A stretch of DNA of 15,060 nt from CAYFIW01 sp964343265. GTDB lineage: Bacteria > Chloroflexota > Dehalococcoidia > Lucifugimonadales > UBA826. Positions within the stretch are counted from its first letter, which is position 1, and the number at the start of each line of letters is the position of its first letter. The stretch is taken from positions 1-15,060 of the forward strand of contig CAYFIW010000036.1 of the NCBI GenBank assembly GCA_964343265.1, in the 5' to 3' direction. Shown piece by piece: positions 6,971 to 13,514 of the stretch. The notes beneath the pieces were generated by a model. It was given only the letters and a program-made list of their open reading frames with translations. It ran no database searches and had not been told where the DNA came from. The position numbers and the translations under genes were made by a program.

Positions 6971-7813
6971 ATGAATACCGAAAATAAACCTGTAGCCGTA
7001 GTGATAGGGGCGACCTCCAAATGGCAGTCTGACGGGGGAAACACAAGGCTCGTCCATGGTAAAGACATCGACGACAGTAACTTACCTGTTGGAATACGTT
7101 GGGGAGTCGGAGGTGCAATAGCTCAAAAATTTGCACAGGAGGGATTCTACGTTGTCCTTACGACGAGGAAACAGGCAAATGCATCTGCACTCCAAAAAGC
7201 TATTAAAGATCAAGGTGGTGAAAGCGCTATAGTTGAGCTTGATCTGGTCTCTGAAAATTCTATATCTAAGGCCTTTTCACAAATAAGAGACGAGGCTGGA
7301 GAGCCTGAGGTCCTGGTCTACAATGCAGGTTATATCGAAGGTCGAGACCTTCCCCCTGAAAAGGAATTACTAGAACACATACCTCTCGAAATGTTTGAAA
7401 CAGCACAACACGTTTCAAGTAGAGGACCATTCTTGGTTGCAAAGGAAGTCCTACCATCTATGAGAGAAAAAGGGCAGGGAAGCTTTTTAATTTCAAATAA
7501 TGCCCAATCTCTTCGAGGTAGAAAACGAATGACTGGACAATCGCTATATTACCCACGAGTGATGATGCGCACACTCGCACAGGTACTAACGGAAGAATAC
7601 TCTGAGTTTGGCGTGCATATAGCTAATGTCATCATTGACGGAACGATTGATTCTCCGGGTACAAGGGCCATGCCTAGATCACAACAGAATCCAGAGCTCG
7701 TGATGAATCCGGTGAAGATAGCAGAAGCTTTTTATTACCTGCATACGCAGGACAAAACCTGTTGGACTCACGACTTACAACTGACGCCTCACCCGGTCAA
7801 ACCCAGTTTTTAA
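6971..7813 (+). CDS. Atypical SDR with interrupted cofactor loop and no YxxxK
   Basis: This 280-residue protein has an SDR Rossmann fold with unusual features. After strand 1 (VAVVIGATS) the Gly-rich loop is broken by about 28 residues (17-44) before RWGVGGAIAQKF resumes the normal helix. An Arg after strand 2 (VVLTTRK) suggests NADP(H), and NAG (118-120) is present. Where classical SDRs carry YxxxK, this one reads SLYYPRVMMRTLAQ (191-204), with no Lys four residues after either Tyr; Arg196 falls near the Lys position. The C-terminal YLHTQDKTCWTHDLQLTP (256-273) resembles a known divergent SDR group. The start has AAGGAAG upstream. It may be an active divergent reductase, use a different proton relay, or bind a nucleotide without catalysis. 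I recognise the family but not the reaction. Confidence 0.85.
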   Translation: MNTENKPVAVVIGATSKWQSDGGNTRLVHGKDIDDSNLPVGIRWGVGGAIAQKFAQEGFYVVLTTRKQANASALQKAIKDQGGESAIVELDLVSENSISKAFSQIRDEAGEPEVLVYNAGYIEGRDLPPEKELLEHIPLEMFETAQHVSSRGPFLVAKEVLPSMREKGQGSFLISNNAQSLRGRKRMTGQSLYYPRVMMRTLAQVLTEEYSEFGVHIANVIIDGTIDSPGTRAMPRSQQNPELVMNPVKIAEAFYYLHTQDKTCWTHDLQLTPHPVKPSF

Positions 7814-7825
7814 TACATATAAGGA

Positions 7826-7948
7826 CTATAAGCCTTCAATTAGTTCATCTAGTTGTCCAACAAATCCAGGTTTCAAGACAAATAGGCCCATATTCGCATA
7901 CCAATCAAGTATTCCCTGGCCGCTACCAAGCATAATGTTTTCACACAT
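7826..7948 (-). CDS. 40-residue small ORF downstream of an SD-sequestering hairpin
   Basis: This 40-codon frame fits exactly in the gap between convergent genes. It starts at ATG 7948, 8 bases after a strong GGAGG (on the strand of the gene, AAATGGAGGTAAGGACTATG). It reads MCENIMLGSGQG, then a hydrophobic/aromatic middle (ILDWYANMGLFVL), then an acidic end (DELIEGL), and stops 12 bases before the end of the facing SDR. The whole SD lies in the downstream arm of a perfect 19-bp hairpin. It follows the 102-residue gene (8024-8332) on the same strand, so it may be in the same transcript and under translational control. I do not recognise the peptide; it could be a membrane-active, regulatory or structural small protein. 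Support is the strong SD and good fit, not homology. Confidence 0.55.
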   Translation of the reverse strand: MCENIMLGSGQGILDWYANMGLFVLKPGFVGQLDELIEGL

Positions 7949-7950
7949 AG

Positions 7951-8000
7951 TCCTTACCTCCATTTGGAGCCTAGAATAAAACTCCAAATGGAGGTAAGGA
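7951..8000 (-). promoter_or_regulatory. Perfect 19-bp hairpin hiding the SD of the small ORF
   Basis: TCCTTACCTCCATTTGGAG (7951-7969) and its exact reverse complement (7982-8000) enclose a 12-base loop. In minus-strand RNA the second arm carries GGAGGTAAGGA just before the ATG at 7948, so the stem would block ribosome binding. No T run follows on either strand, so it is a poor rho-independent terminator, though it may still cause pausing or protect 3' ends of the converging transcripts. Confidence 0.75.
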
Positions 8001-8023
8001 GATAGAATCTAAAAGAATTGTAA

Positions 8024-8332
8024 TTACTGCCGAGCCATTATTTCGCGGGCCAATTCCACCATCTTTTCTTCATGCATAACAGGATTTATGTCAAAAGCCT
8101 GTTTATAGGGAAATGAGTTTACCCAAGCACCAATTTTTGAACTATCCTCTGTTTCCATAAGTATATAAGAAGCATGTTTGGGAGCAGCACTAACCATAAA
8201 GAGAATGTTAAGACCCAATTCTTTAGCCAGGTCTCCTGAAGCCTCAATTGCATCCAACATTGGAGGCATTAATTCCCTGTTATAGCCCGGACAATTATCC
8301 TCAGTATGAGTTGCAGTTATGTGAAAAAGCAT
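8024..8332 (-). CDS. Small alpha/beta (DUF3303-like) protein
   Basis: This 102-residue soluble protein starts MLFHITATHTEDNCPGYNRE and continues with a helix (LMPPMLDAIEASGDLAKELG), a strand (NILFMVSAAPKHASYILMET) and a second half with SSKIGAWVNSFPYKQAFDINPVM. This strand-helix-strand pattern with a His-rich N-terminal strand is like small dimeric ferredoxin-fold (alpha/beta-barrel) proteins such as the DUF3303 or GYD-type groups, whose functions are largely unknown. The start has AGAGGAG 7 bases upstream. It lies 94 bases after the NTF2-like gene on the same strand and just before the hairpin and 40-codon ORF. Family naming is tentative, but that it is a real gene is likely. Confidence 0.8.
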   Translation of the reverse strand: MLFHITATHTEDNCPGYNRELMPPMLDAIEASGDLAKELGLNILFMVSAAPKHASYILMETEDSSKIGAWVNSFPYKQAFDINPVMHEEKMVELAREIMARQ

Positions 8333-8426
8333 ATCGTTCTCCTCTTCTTACTTATATTTAGTTAACGTTTTATATTTTTCCCTTCATATATAGCATGATA
8401 ATGTGCAACAGGTATTGATTGAAATT

Positions 8427-8822
8427 TTATCGGTTAAGCAATTCTGAATTCGGTACTCCCAAGGAACAATGAGCTTGCAGCATAGTCCAGTTTTCATTTT
8501 CCAAATGAAAAATTAAGGTCATCCTGATGGAGACCTCCGTTCCATTAGTAAAGACAAATTTGGGCTCATCAACAGCCCAACCAACGGAACCCTCACTATA
8601 AGCATTAATATTTCCCGAGGCTATTTTCACCCCTGATTCCGATTGTGAAACTAGATTTTCAAGAATCAATGAACGGTCATTCCAGAACTCGTTGGAATCA
8701 GTGCCTATGCAAAATACGTCTCCTTCAGATGCAATTGTTTTTTCCAGATACTGTCTATCGCCAGTAGAAACGGCATCATATAAATTCTTGACCGCAATTT
8801 TTAGTTTTTCATCATTTTTCAT
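8427..8822 (-). CDS. SnoaL/NTF2-like protein
   Basis: This 131-residue protein resembles the SnoaL_3 branch of the NTF2-like superfamily. A first helix with KNLYDAVSTGDRQYLEK is followed by VFCIGTDSNEFWNDR (36-50), and WAVDEPKFVF and MTLIFHLENENWTMLQAHCSL give the curved sheet and the typical ending HCSLGVPN. Members bind small hydrophobic ligands in a cone-shaped pocket; most bacterial examples have no known reaction. I take the ATG at 8822, which has GGAGAGG 11 bases upstream, over a TTG at 8861 that would add 13 residues and has no good SD. It lies 94 bases upstream of the 102-residue gene and may share its transcript. Confidence 0.82.
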   Translation of the reverse strand: MKNDEKLKIAVKNLYDAVSTGDRQYLEKTIASEGDVFCIGTDSNEFWNDRSLILENLVSQSESGVKIASGNINAYSEGSVGWAVDEPKFVFTNGTEVSIRMTLIFHLENENWTMLQAHCSLGVPNSELLNR

Positions 8823-8833
8823 ACGATTATCAA

Positions 8834-8840
8834 CCTCTCC
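8834..8840 (-). promoter_or_regulatory. SD that supports the start at 8822
   Basis: GGAGAGG on the minus strand lies 11 bases before the ATG at 8822. Spacing is a little long but is better than that of the alternative TTG start at 8861. Confidence 0.45.
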
Positions 8841-8979
8841 AATATAGTTATATATTATCAACGCTTAATATATATAAAATAGCCTAAATTATCTATACTC
8901 AATGTATTGCTAGACTTAACGTATAGTAGTGATGCATTACGATATTCAACAAAATGTATCCACTTAGGAACACCAATAT

Positions 8980-9624
8980 ATGAAGGAATTTGATGTCGCG
9001 CTAACTGATTACGGTCTGACGGTTATATGTCTTGTATTTGCATGGATTCTTGTTAGAAGCATTTCTCACGATCGCGTCTTATCCATCTGGTTCACAATAC
9101 TATTTGCGTCGGTTGGATTAGCCGCCGCTATGGGAGGGACTATTCATGGGTTTTTGCATGAAGATAATTTATCTCATTCTATATTCTGGAAAGGATCCCT
9201 AATCTCCATTGGGGTATCAGCTCTAAGTGCATGGATGATTGGAGCACGAATCATCTTAAGTCCTACAGGCCAAAAGATCGTTTCCGCCCTTTCAACTGTG
9301 AATTTCGCCATCTATTTCGGCTACATATTATTTTTCAATCATGACTTCCTAGTGGCAGTTGTAAACTACCTCCCCTCAGCTGTATTCCTTTTGATCGCAT
9401 TCGTGAAAATTTACCGACAAACTTTACATAAATTGGCCTTTTATGCCGTGACGGGACTGATTTTGACATTTATAGCAGCGACCGTTCAGCAATTAGAAAT
9501 AGGTTTGAACGATAAATATTTTGGACACAATGCCTTGTATCACGTCGTGCAAGCAATTGGCCTGTATTTTGTCTTCAGGGGAGCGACATTTATTGTACGA
9601 TCAACCGAGGAAACGCTTAGTTAA
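8980..9624 (+). CDS. Seven-helix membrane protein with paired His (DUF6962/CREST-like)
   Basis: This 214-residue integral membrane protein has about seven hydrophobic segments (roughly residues 8-25, 33-52, 69-92, 103-120, 123-142, 152-169 and 183-205). Conserved-looking polar residues sit at helix ends: GGTIHGFLH (52-60, His56 and His60) and FGHNALYHVVQAIG (181-194, His183 and His188). This His pattern in a seven-helix protein recalls the CREST superfamily (alkaline ceramidase-like hydrolases) and the DUF6962 group. That likeness is from motif layout only. Metal-dependent lipid amide hydrolysis is one possibility; a sensor or structural role is another. The SD is weak (AGGA about 10 bases upstream). 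The amidase follows 61 bases later on the same strand. Confidence 0.7.
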   Translation: MKEFDVALTDYGLTVICLVFAWILVRSISHDRVLSIWFTILFASVGLAAAMGGTIHGFLHEDNLSHSIFWKGSLISIGVSALSAWMIGARIILSPTGQKIVSALSTVNFAIYFGYILFFNHDFLVAVVNYLPSAVFLLIAFVKIYRQTLHKLAFYAVTGLILTFIAATVQQLEIGLNDKYFGHNALYHVVQAIGLYFVFRGATFIVRSTEETLS

Positions 9625-9685
9625 CCAGGAGTAATATCGTCTTCACAAAAACATAGATCCAATAACAGGGTAGGGGAGGTCTAAA

Positions 9686-11245
9686 ATGTTCAAAGTTCCC
9701 GGAATAGAAGAAGTTATAGACGTGGCCAAAAATCTAGGGATCCACCTGGAACGGGACGAAGCTGCTTTATATCAAAAACACCTGATAAAACAAATGGAAC
9801 AGGTAGATTCTTTCGTTCAATCGAATATAGAAGAATCAACCCCCCCAATGATTTGCCCTAATCGTAATCCCGGAAACCGTCCAACTCCCGAAGAGGACCC
9901 GCTCAACGCCTGGATGTGGAAATGTTTCATAGAAGGTTCCAATGAAGGCTTGTTGGCGGGGAAAACAGTAAGTTTCAAAGATCATACTGCCGTTGCCGGT
10001 ATGCCAATGAGTTTTGGATCCTTTGCCCTCGAGGGATTTATACCTGATTTCGATGCCACAATAGTCACTCGAGTACTGAAAGAGGGTGGAACAATCATAG
10101 GTAAAAATATGATGAACGGTTTAAGCGGAGGTTTTGGAACCGGAGGTGGAATTGGAGATTATGGAAGACCCCTAAACCCACACAATCACGATCACGTAAC
10201 GGGTGCCTCTTCATCAGGATCAGCAGTGGCCGTATCAATTGGGGATGTAGATATTTCATTTGGCGGAGACCAGGGTGGATCTATTCGGATTCCCGCGGCC
10301 TTTTCTGGCATAGTGGGCCACAAACCTACTTTTGGGCTATTGAGTCATTTCGGAATTGGATTCGGATCGGAACCAAGCATTGACTACACAGGTCCAATGA
10401 CACGCAACGTGGAGGACGCGGCAGCCGCGCTACAGTCCACGGCAGGACACGACCCTTATGATCCCCGTCAAACACGAGAGGTTCCTGAAAAAATTAACCT
10501 TCTTGGAGACTTGGGGAAAGGCGTGTCTGGTTTAAGGATCGGTGTACTCAAAGAAGGATTCGACGATGCCGAAAAGGATGTTCGCGAACTTGTTATGAAC
10601 GGGATAGAAGTTCTTTCAAATTCGGGAGCGACAATATCCCATGTTTCGATTCCTGAACACCGAGAAATAGGACCCGTCTTGGCTGCCTTAAATTATGAAG
10701 GTTCGTTGGCATTGTTTAAAACTGGATTTTTCGGAGCTTTCGCGAGGACTCACTATCCAACTTCAGTGACAACAGCTATTAATAAATTTTGGACATCGCA
10801 AGCTGACCTACTTACACCGAGGACCAAATTATCCCTGATAACCGGTGAGATGAACCGCAAAAACTATCATGGAAGAGTGTATTCCAAGGCTCACAACGTG
10901 AGACCTACGTTCATTAAAGCATATGACTCTGTCCTGGAAAATATAGACATCCTCGTGATGCCTACTTGCATTATGACAGCGCCTAAGAACCAACCTCCAG
11001 AAAATTACCTGGAGTCTGTAGAAGACAATATAATATCCCAAAACGTAGACGTTACCAGAAACACACAACCATTCAATTACACCGGTCATCCAGCAATTGC
11101 TGTTCCCGTTGGAAAATCATCTTCCGGGCTTCCCGTAAGCATGCAGTTAGTTGGTAAATTCTTTGACGACGGATTGGTTATGAGAACTGCTTACGCCTAC
11201 CAACATTCAACAAACTGGGAAGACATCATAGGTATCAAATCTTAA
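9686..11245 (+). CDS. Amidase-signature hydrolase (enantioselective-amidase type)
   Basis: This 519-residue amidase-signature enzyme hydrolyses amides to carboxylates. The full Ser-cisSer-Lys triad is readable: Lys98 in VSFKDHTAVAG, cis-Ser175 in GASSSGSA, and nucleophile Ser199 in GGDQGGSIRIPAAF. The spacing of 24 between the two Ser agrees with FAAH numbering. The GDQGGSIRIP motif, the LNPHNHDH stretch and the length match the bacterial enantioselective amidases often found with nitrile hydratases, although no nitrile hydratase gene is seen here. The C-terminal NYTGHPAIAVPVG and PVSMQLVGKFFDD are typical. No signal peptide, so it is cytoplasmic. The start has GGGGAGG about 7 bases upstream. 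It could share a transcript with the membrane protein upstream. The actual substrate is unknown. Confidence 0.95.
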   Translation: MFKVPGIEEVIDVAKNLGIHLERDEAALYQKHLIKQMEQVDSFVQSNIEESTPPMICPNRNPGNRPTPEEDPLNAWMWKCFIEGSNEGLLAGKTVSFKDHTAVAGMPMSFGSFALEGFIPDFDATIVTRVLKEGGTIIGKNMMNGLSGGFGTGGGIGDYGRPLNPHNHDHVTGASSSGSAVAVSIGDVDISFGGDQGGSIRIPAAFSGIVGHKPTFGLLSHFGIGFGSEPSIDYTGPMTRNVEDAAAALQSTAGHDPYDPRQTREVPEKINLLGDLGKGVSGLRIGVLKEGFDDAEKDVRELVMNGIEVLSNSGATISHVSIPEHREIGPVLAALNYEGSLALFKTGFFGAFARTHYPTSVTTAINKFWTSQADLLTPRTKLSLITGEMNRKNYHGRVYSKAHNVRPTFIKAYDSVLENIDILVMPTCIMTAPKNQPPENYLESVEDNIISQNVDVTRNTQPFNYTGHPAIAVPVGKSSSGLPVSMQLVGKFFDDGLVMRTAYAYQHSTNWEDIIGIKS

Positions 11246-11320
11246 AGTGGATCTTAACCAATATCCCTGTCCTATTCATGTGAAGACAGCATCAATCAGA
11301 TAAAAACTTAATCCGTGCCT

Positions 11321-11326
11321 TATAAT
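11321..11326 (+). promoter_or_regulatory. Candidate -10 box for the basic small protein
   Basis: A perfect TATAAT stands about 100 bases before the ATG at 11425. No clear -35 hexamer is found at normal spacing. It would give a leader of about 90 bases. Confidence 0.3.
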
Positions 11327-11424
11327 ATTGTATGAATATTTTGAAATAATATAGATTCGCCACAAATACAGAATGTTATGAAGCGGCGATATCGTTAATG
11401 CTACCGAAAAATGGAGGACCTACA

Positions 11425-11556
11425 ATGGCTAAATCAAAATCAAAAAAAGAAAAGCCAGAGGAAACCACGGCAGAATTTGTTGAGCGCATGAATCAACACA
11501 AGGAATGGGGCAAGCACAACGGAATTAAAAGGAAAGTTGGTCGTCATCATCGCTAA
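11425..11556 (+). CDS. 43-residue basic small protein
   Basis: This short gene begins at ATG 11425, 8 bases after a strong GGAGG. It has a Lys-rich start (AKSKSKKEK), a central EFVERMNQHKEWGKHNG, and a very basic end (IKRKVGRHHR). About one third of its residues are Lys, Arg or His. It is not similar to any ribosomal protein I can name. It could bind nucleic acid or ribosomes, but that is inferred only from charge. It stands alone, downstream of the amidase, with its own possible -10 box; a 6-bp hairpin (11556-11561 with 11567-11572) begins at the last base of the stop codon. The SD strength makes a real gene likely. Confidence 0.65.
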   Translation: MAKSKSKKEKPEETTAEFVERMNQHKEWGKHNGIKRKVGRHHR

Positions 11557-11694
11557 CCTTTGAAGTAAAGGTGATTTCCTGCCTGTGGCTATGCCATGAG
11601 CTTCTCAAGTATGGGATAGACGCTGGTCACCACAAAACCTATCTAATAAGTACCGACGTTATTCACAAACCAGGATTGTAGTCCGTATTTAAGA

Positions 11695-11916
11695 CTATGC
11701 GACCCCCCGGGTAGCATTAATTCCAATCTGAATATTTCTTAAGCCCTCTGAATAATCGTCCAGTTCTTTTTCAGGATTTGATCGAAGGTCCACAAGTTCG
11801 GAAAATTTGTCCAATGTAGATCCGGCCTTCCATCCATATTTGTACAACCCTGCCGAGGCTACACCAACCGCAGTCACTCCGAGCCCCACACCTATTGCTA
11901 GTAACGCCTTTGTCAT
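11695..11916 (-). CDS. Small single-helix membrane protein
   Basis: This 73-residue protein has one Gly/Ala/Val-rich hydrophobic segment at residues 4-24 (LLAIGVGLGVTAVGVASAGLY), given here without its flanks, followed by a polar charged tail (DKFSELVDLRSNPEKELDDY). The helix has no cleavage site or lipobox, so it is most likely a membrane anchor with the tail in the cytoplasm or outside. The start ATG has GGAGG about 9 bases upstream. It lies 23 bases downstream of the coiled-coil/HARE-HTH gene on the same strand, so the two are very probably one operon. I do not recognise the family. A role as membrane partner of the upstream protein is an inference from adjacency. Confidence 0.72.
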   Translation of the reverse strand: MTKALLAIGVGLGVTAVGVASAGLYKYGWKAGSTLDKFSELVDLRSNPEKELDDYSEGLRNIQIGINATRGVA

Positions 11917-11939
11917 ACTGATATTACCTCCATGCTGTC

Positions 11940-12425
11940 TTATTCTTCGTTGTCTTCTTTCCTAGTTTTTGAAAACCGGGTCCTGGCTTTTGATATAGAA
12001 TCTCCACCTTTTTCAACCAACTTACTACCGGCTTTTGAAATGTTTTCGCTTCCTTTTTCCACCAAACTGTATGTACCAGTTCCTTCCCTTACAAACATCT
12101 CCTTTGCCCTCGTAAGTCTTGTGACAACGTTTTCCAATGATCCTCTTCCTGGAATGGGTACTTTTCTCTGTATTAATTCCTTATATATTTCGTTTATGTG
12201 CATAGGAACCGAAGAAGTCTTGATAATTTCGGCTAGGTATTCTTCAAATTTCTTTGCCTCCTTACCCTGGTCTACATTTATCAATTGATTCAACAGTTCA
12301 AGTTTTTTAACGTTCTTTTGATACCTGTCCTGAAGTTCAAGCAACTGTTCCTGGTCTTTTTCAATCTGAGCAAGTAAATTATTTCTTTCGTCTATATGTT
12401 GTTCATCATAGTTGACGTTAGACAC
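11940..12425 (-). CDS. Coiled-coil protein with HARE-HTH domain and tail repeats
   Basis: This 161-residue protein has three parts. Residues 12-48 form a predicted coiled coil (LLAQIEKDQEQLLELQDRY). Residues 60-121 resemble a HARE-HTH domain, with MHINEIYKELIQRKVPIPG and a winged segment ending GTGTYSLV. This domain occurs in RNA polymerase delta, restriction enzymes and chromatin proteins and is thought to contact DNA or nucleoprotein. The tail carries two 15-residue repeats (121-135 and 136-150), each starting LVEKG and containing ISKA. The start is GTG 12425, with AAAGGAG 7 bases before it; an ATG 51 bases further upstream lacks an SD and would put coding sequence over the palindrome and SD. 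It is first in an operon with the small membrane protein. A DNA-binding or nucleoid-associated role is likely but unproven. Confidence 0.8.
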   Translation of the reverse strand: MSNVNYDEQHIDERNNLLAQIEKDQEQLLELQDRYQKNVKKLELLNQLINVDQGKEAKKFEEYLAEIIKTSSVPMHINEIYKELIQRKVPIPGRGSLENVVTRLTRAKEMFVREGTGTYSLVEKGSENISKAGSKLVEKGGDSISKARTRFSKTRKEDNEE

Positions 12426-12432
12426 TCGTGGT

Positions 12433-12439
12433 CTCCTTT
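12433..12439 (-). promoter_or_regulatory. SD that sets the GTG start at 12425
   Basis: AAAGGAG on the minus strand lies 7 bases before GTG 12425, ideal spacing. The ATG at 12476 has no SD. Confidence 0.75.
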
Positions 12440-12448
12440 CACCGCTAA

Positions 12449-12465
12449 TATATACGTCGTATATA
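12449..12465 (-). promoter_or_regulatory. 17-bp palindrome at the predicted transcription start
   Basis: TATATACG and CGTATATA flank one central base, a perfect odd palindrome. It covers the predicted start of transcription (near 12460) of the HARE-HTH operon and could be an operator, possibly for its own product. Confidence 0.45.
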
Positions 12466-12466
12466 C

Positions 12467-12495
12467 ATAATAGCATACTGGCATATACTCCCCAA
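12467..12495 (-). promoter_or_regulatory. Candidate promoter of the HARE-HTH operon
   Basis: On the minus strand TTGGGG (12490-12495) and TATTAT (12467-12472) are 17 bases apart, and TGC directly precedes the -10 (extended -10). The -35 is poor but the -10 matches five of six consensus bases. Confidence 0.45.
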
Positions 12496-12611
12496 TGTCA
12501 CAATTGTCGATGAAACAAAACAAAGATTTAGAAGAGGTTCTAATTATTGGGGTCATTATTAGATATTAAAACTGGTATTTTGAAAAAATAATTAGTTAAC
12601 TACCGGATAAC

Positions 12612-12662
12612 AAAAAAAGATCGGGTGGACAAAAGTTAATTCCCTTGTCCATCCGATCTTTT
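12612..12662 (-). terminator. Rho-independent terminator of the lipoprotein gene
   Basis: An 18-bp stem with one G.U pair in the plus-strand RNA (A.C in the minus-strand RNA) joins 12615-12632 and 12645-12662 over a 12-base loop. On the minus strand it ends in seven T. It lies 36 bases after the lipoprotein stop codon. The other side ends in four T, so weak activity in both directions is possible. Confidence 0.88.
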
Positions 12663-12698
12663 AGATCCAGCTTATGTCAAACTTGGTGTTTTCTAAAT

Positions 12699-13514
12699 CT
12701 ATTCGACCTCAAATTCAGAAAACATCCCGAGAGCAAAGTGAGGTGGCTGTTCTTCTCCAGGCACGGATGTGTCCGGAAGGAAACATACAAGAGCGTACCG
12801 ACCAGATTCAAGTTCTGGTATGGCCATTTTCGCGCCGGCACCCGGAAGAACAGGAACCTTTACTCCCAGGAATCCTATAACTTCAGGATCAGGTCCATCT
12901 GGTCCCATAGATTCCATCAACTCCATAAGAGGACCTTCCTTCTTCAAATGCAATAAGACTGCTTCATGCACCTGGCCACCTTTGTTTTCTATATCAAAGG
13001 CAAATTTCCCACTTTTTAAATCAGCATTTGTACGATCATACACAAAAGCCATTTCGTTTAATTCTAACGGGACTAATGAAACTCCACTGGCTATTTCATC
13101 ATCGCCGGCAGACAGAGTATCCAGTTTCCATACACCGTCCTCTTTTACGATATGAACGTTAAAGGCCATTTGCATTGTTTCTCCTGATGGAGAGTAATCA
13201 GTCTGGGTCACTGTGATAGTTCCGCTATCACCATCGAGTACGAGCGAACTTCTTTTGGGAGGATCCATAACATCATCCCCGATACACTCCTCGATATTCG
13301 CAGCGCAGTCAGATACAGTCGGGAATCCCCAAAGGGAATTAAAATTGTCTGTCACATGCTCAAGATAATAATCATGATCTTCCTGAGTACCGCCAGGACC
13401 CACTATACTGGCCATTTTCGTGACCATTTCAAAGGCTTCGTCTTCCTGGTTGGCACATGCCCCCAAGATAGACATACACCCTATTAATAAAACTACCATT
13501 AACGTACGTAACAT
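12699..13514 (-). CDS. Lipoprotein with NTF2-like and cupredoxin-like domains
   Basis: This 271-residue exported lipoprotein has a signal peptide with a hydrophobic core (MVVLLIGCMSI) and the lipobox LGAC, Cys20 being the lipidated residue. The next part (about 25-140) has an NTF2/ketosteroid-isomerase-like look, with VTDNFNSLW and FNVHIVKEDGVWKLDTL. The C-terminal part (about 145-271) looks like a cupredoxin: QVHEAVLLHL (His183), RYALVCFLPD (Cys244) and PPHFALGMFSEFEV (His259 and Met264). These give the His-Cys-His-Met set of a type 1 copper site, but with 14 residues between Cys and His where plastocyanin-like proteins have few. An extra Met/Pro-rich loop lies at 195-212. It would be anchored outside the membrane and may bind copper or carry electrons. 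The start has GAGGTG 7 bases upstream; the gene has its own terminator. Confidence 0.85.
   Translation of the reverse strand: MLRTLMVVLLIGCMSILGACANQEDEAFEMVTKMASIVGPGGTQEDHDYYLEHVTDNFNSLWGFPTVSDCAANIEECIGDDVMDPPKRSSLVLDGDSGTITVTQTDYSPSGETMQMAFNVHIVKEDGVWKLDTLSAGDDEIASGVSLVPLELNEMAFVYDRTNADLKSGKFAFDIENKGGQVHEAVLLHLKKEGPLMELMESMGPDGPDPEVIGFLGVKVPVLPGAGAKMAIPELESGRYALVCFLPDTSVPGEEQPPHFALGMFSEFEVE

Noticed and set aside
7951..8000. Hairpin as a rho-independent terminator or part of a mobile element
   Set aside because: Neither strand has a T run after the stem. Only one copy is seen in the window, and there is no transposase, no target duplication and no second copy of the repeat.
8823..8861. 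TTG start adding 13 residues to the NTF2-like protein
   Set aside because: No SD precedes it, and the ATG at 8822 has one; the extra residues add no fold.
12426..12476. Longer version of the HARE-HTH protein starting at ATG 12476
   Set aside because: It has no SD, the added 17 residues would be encoded over the palindrome and the true SD, and it would leave the promoter too close to the start.
12540..12602. Inverted repeat CTAATTATT/AATAATTAG and palindrome TAGTTAACTA
   Set aside because: AT-only repeats with a 38-base loop are expected often in such AT-rich intergenic DNA; no gene or promoter is tied to them.
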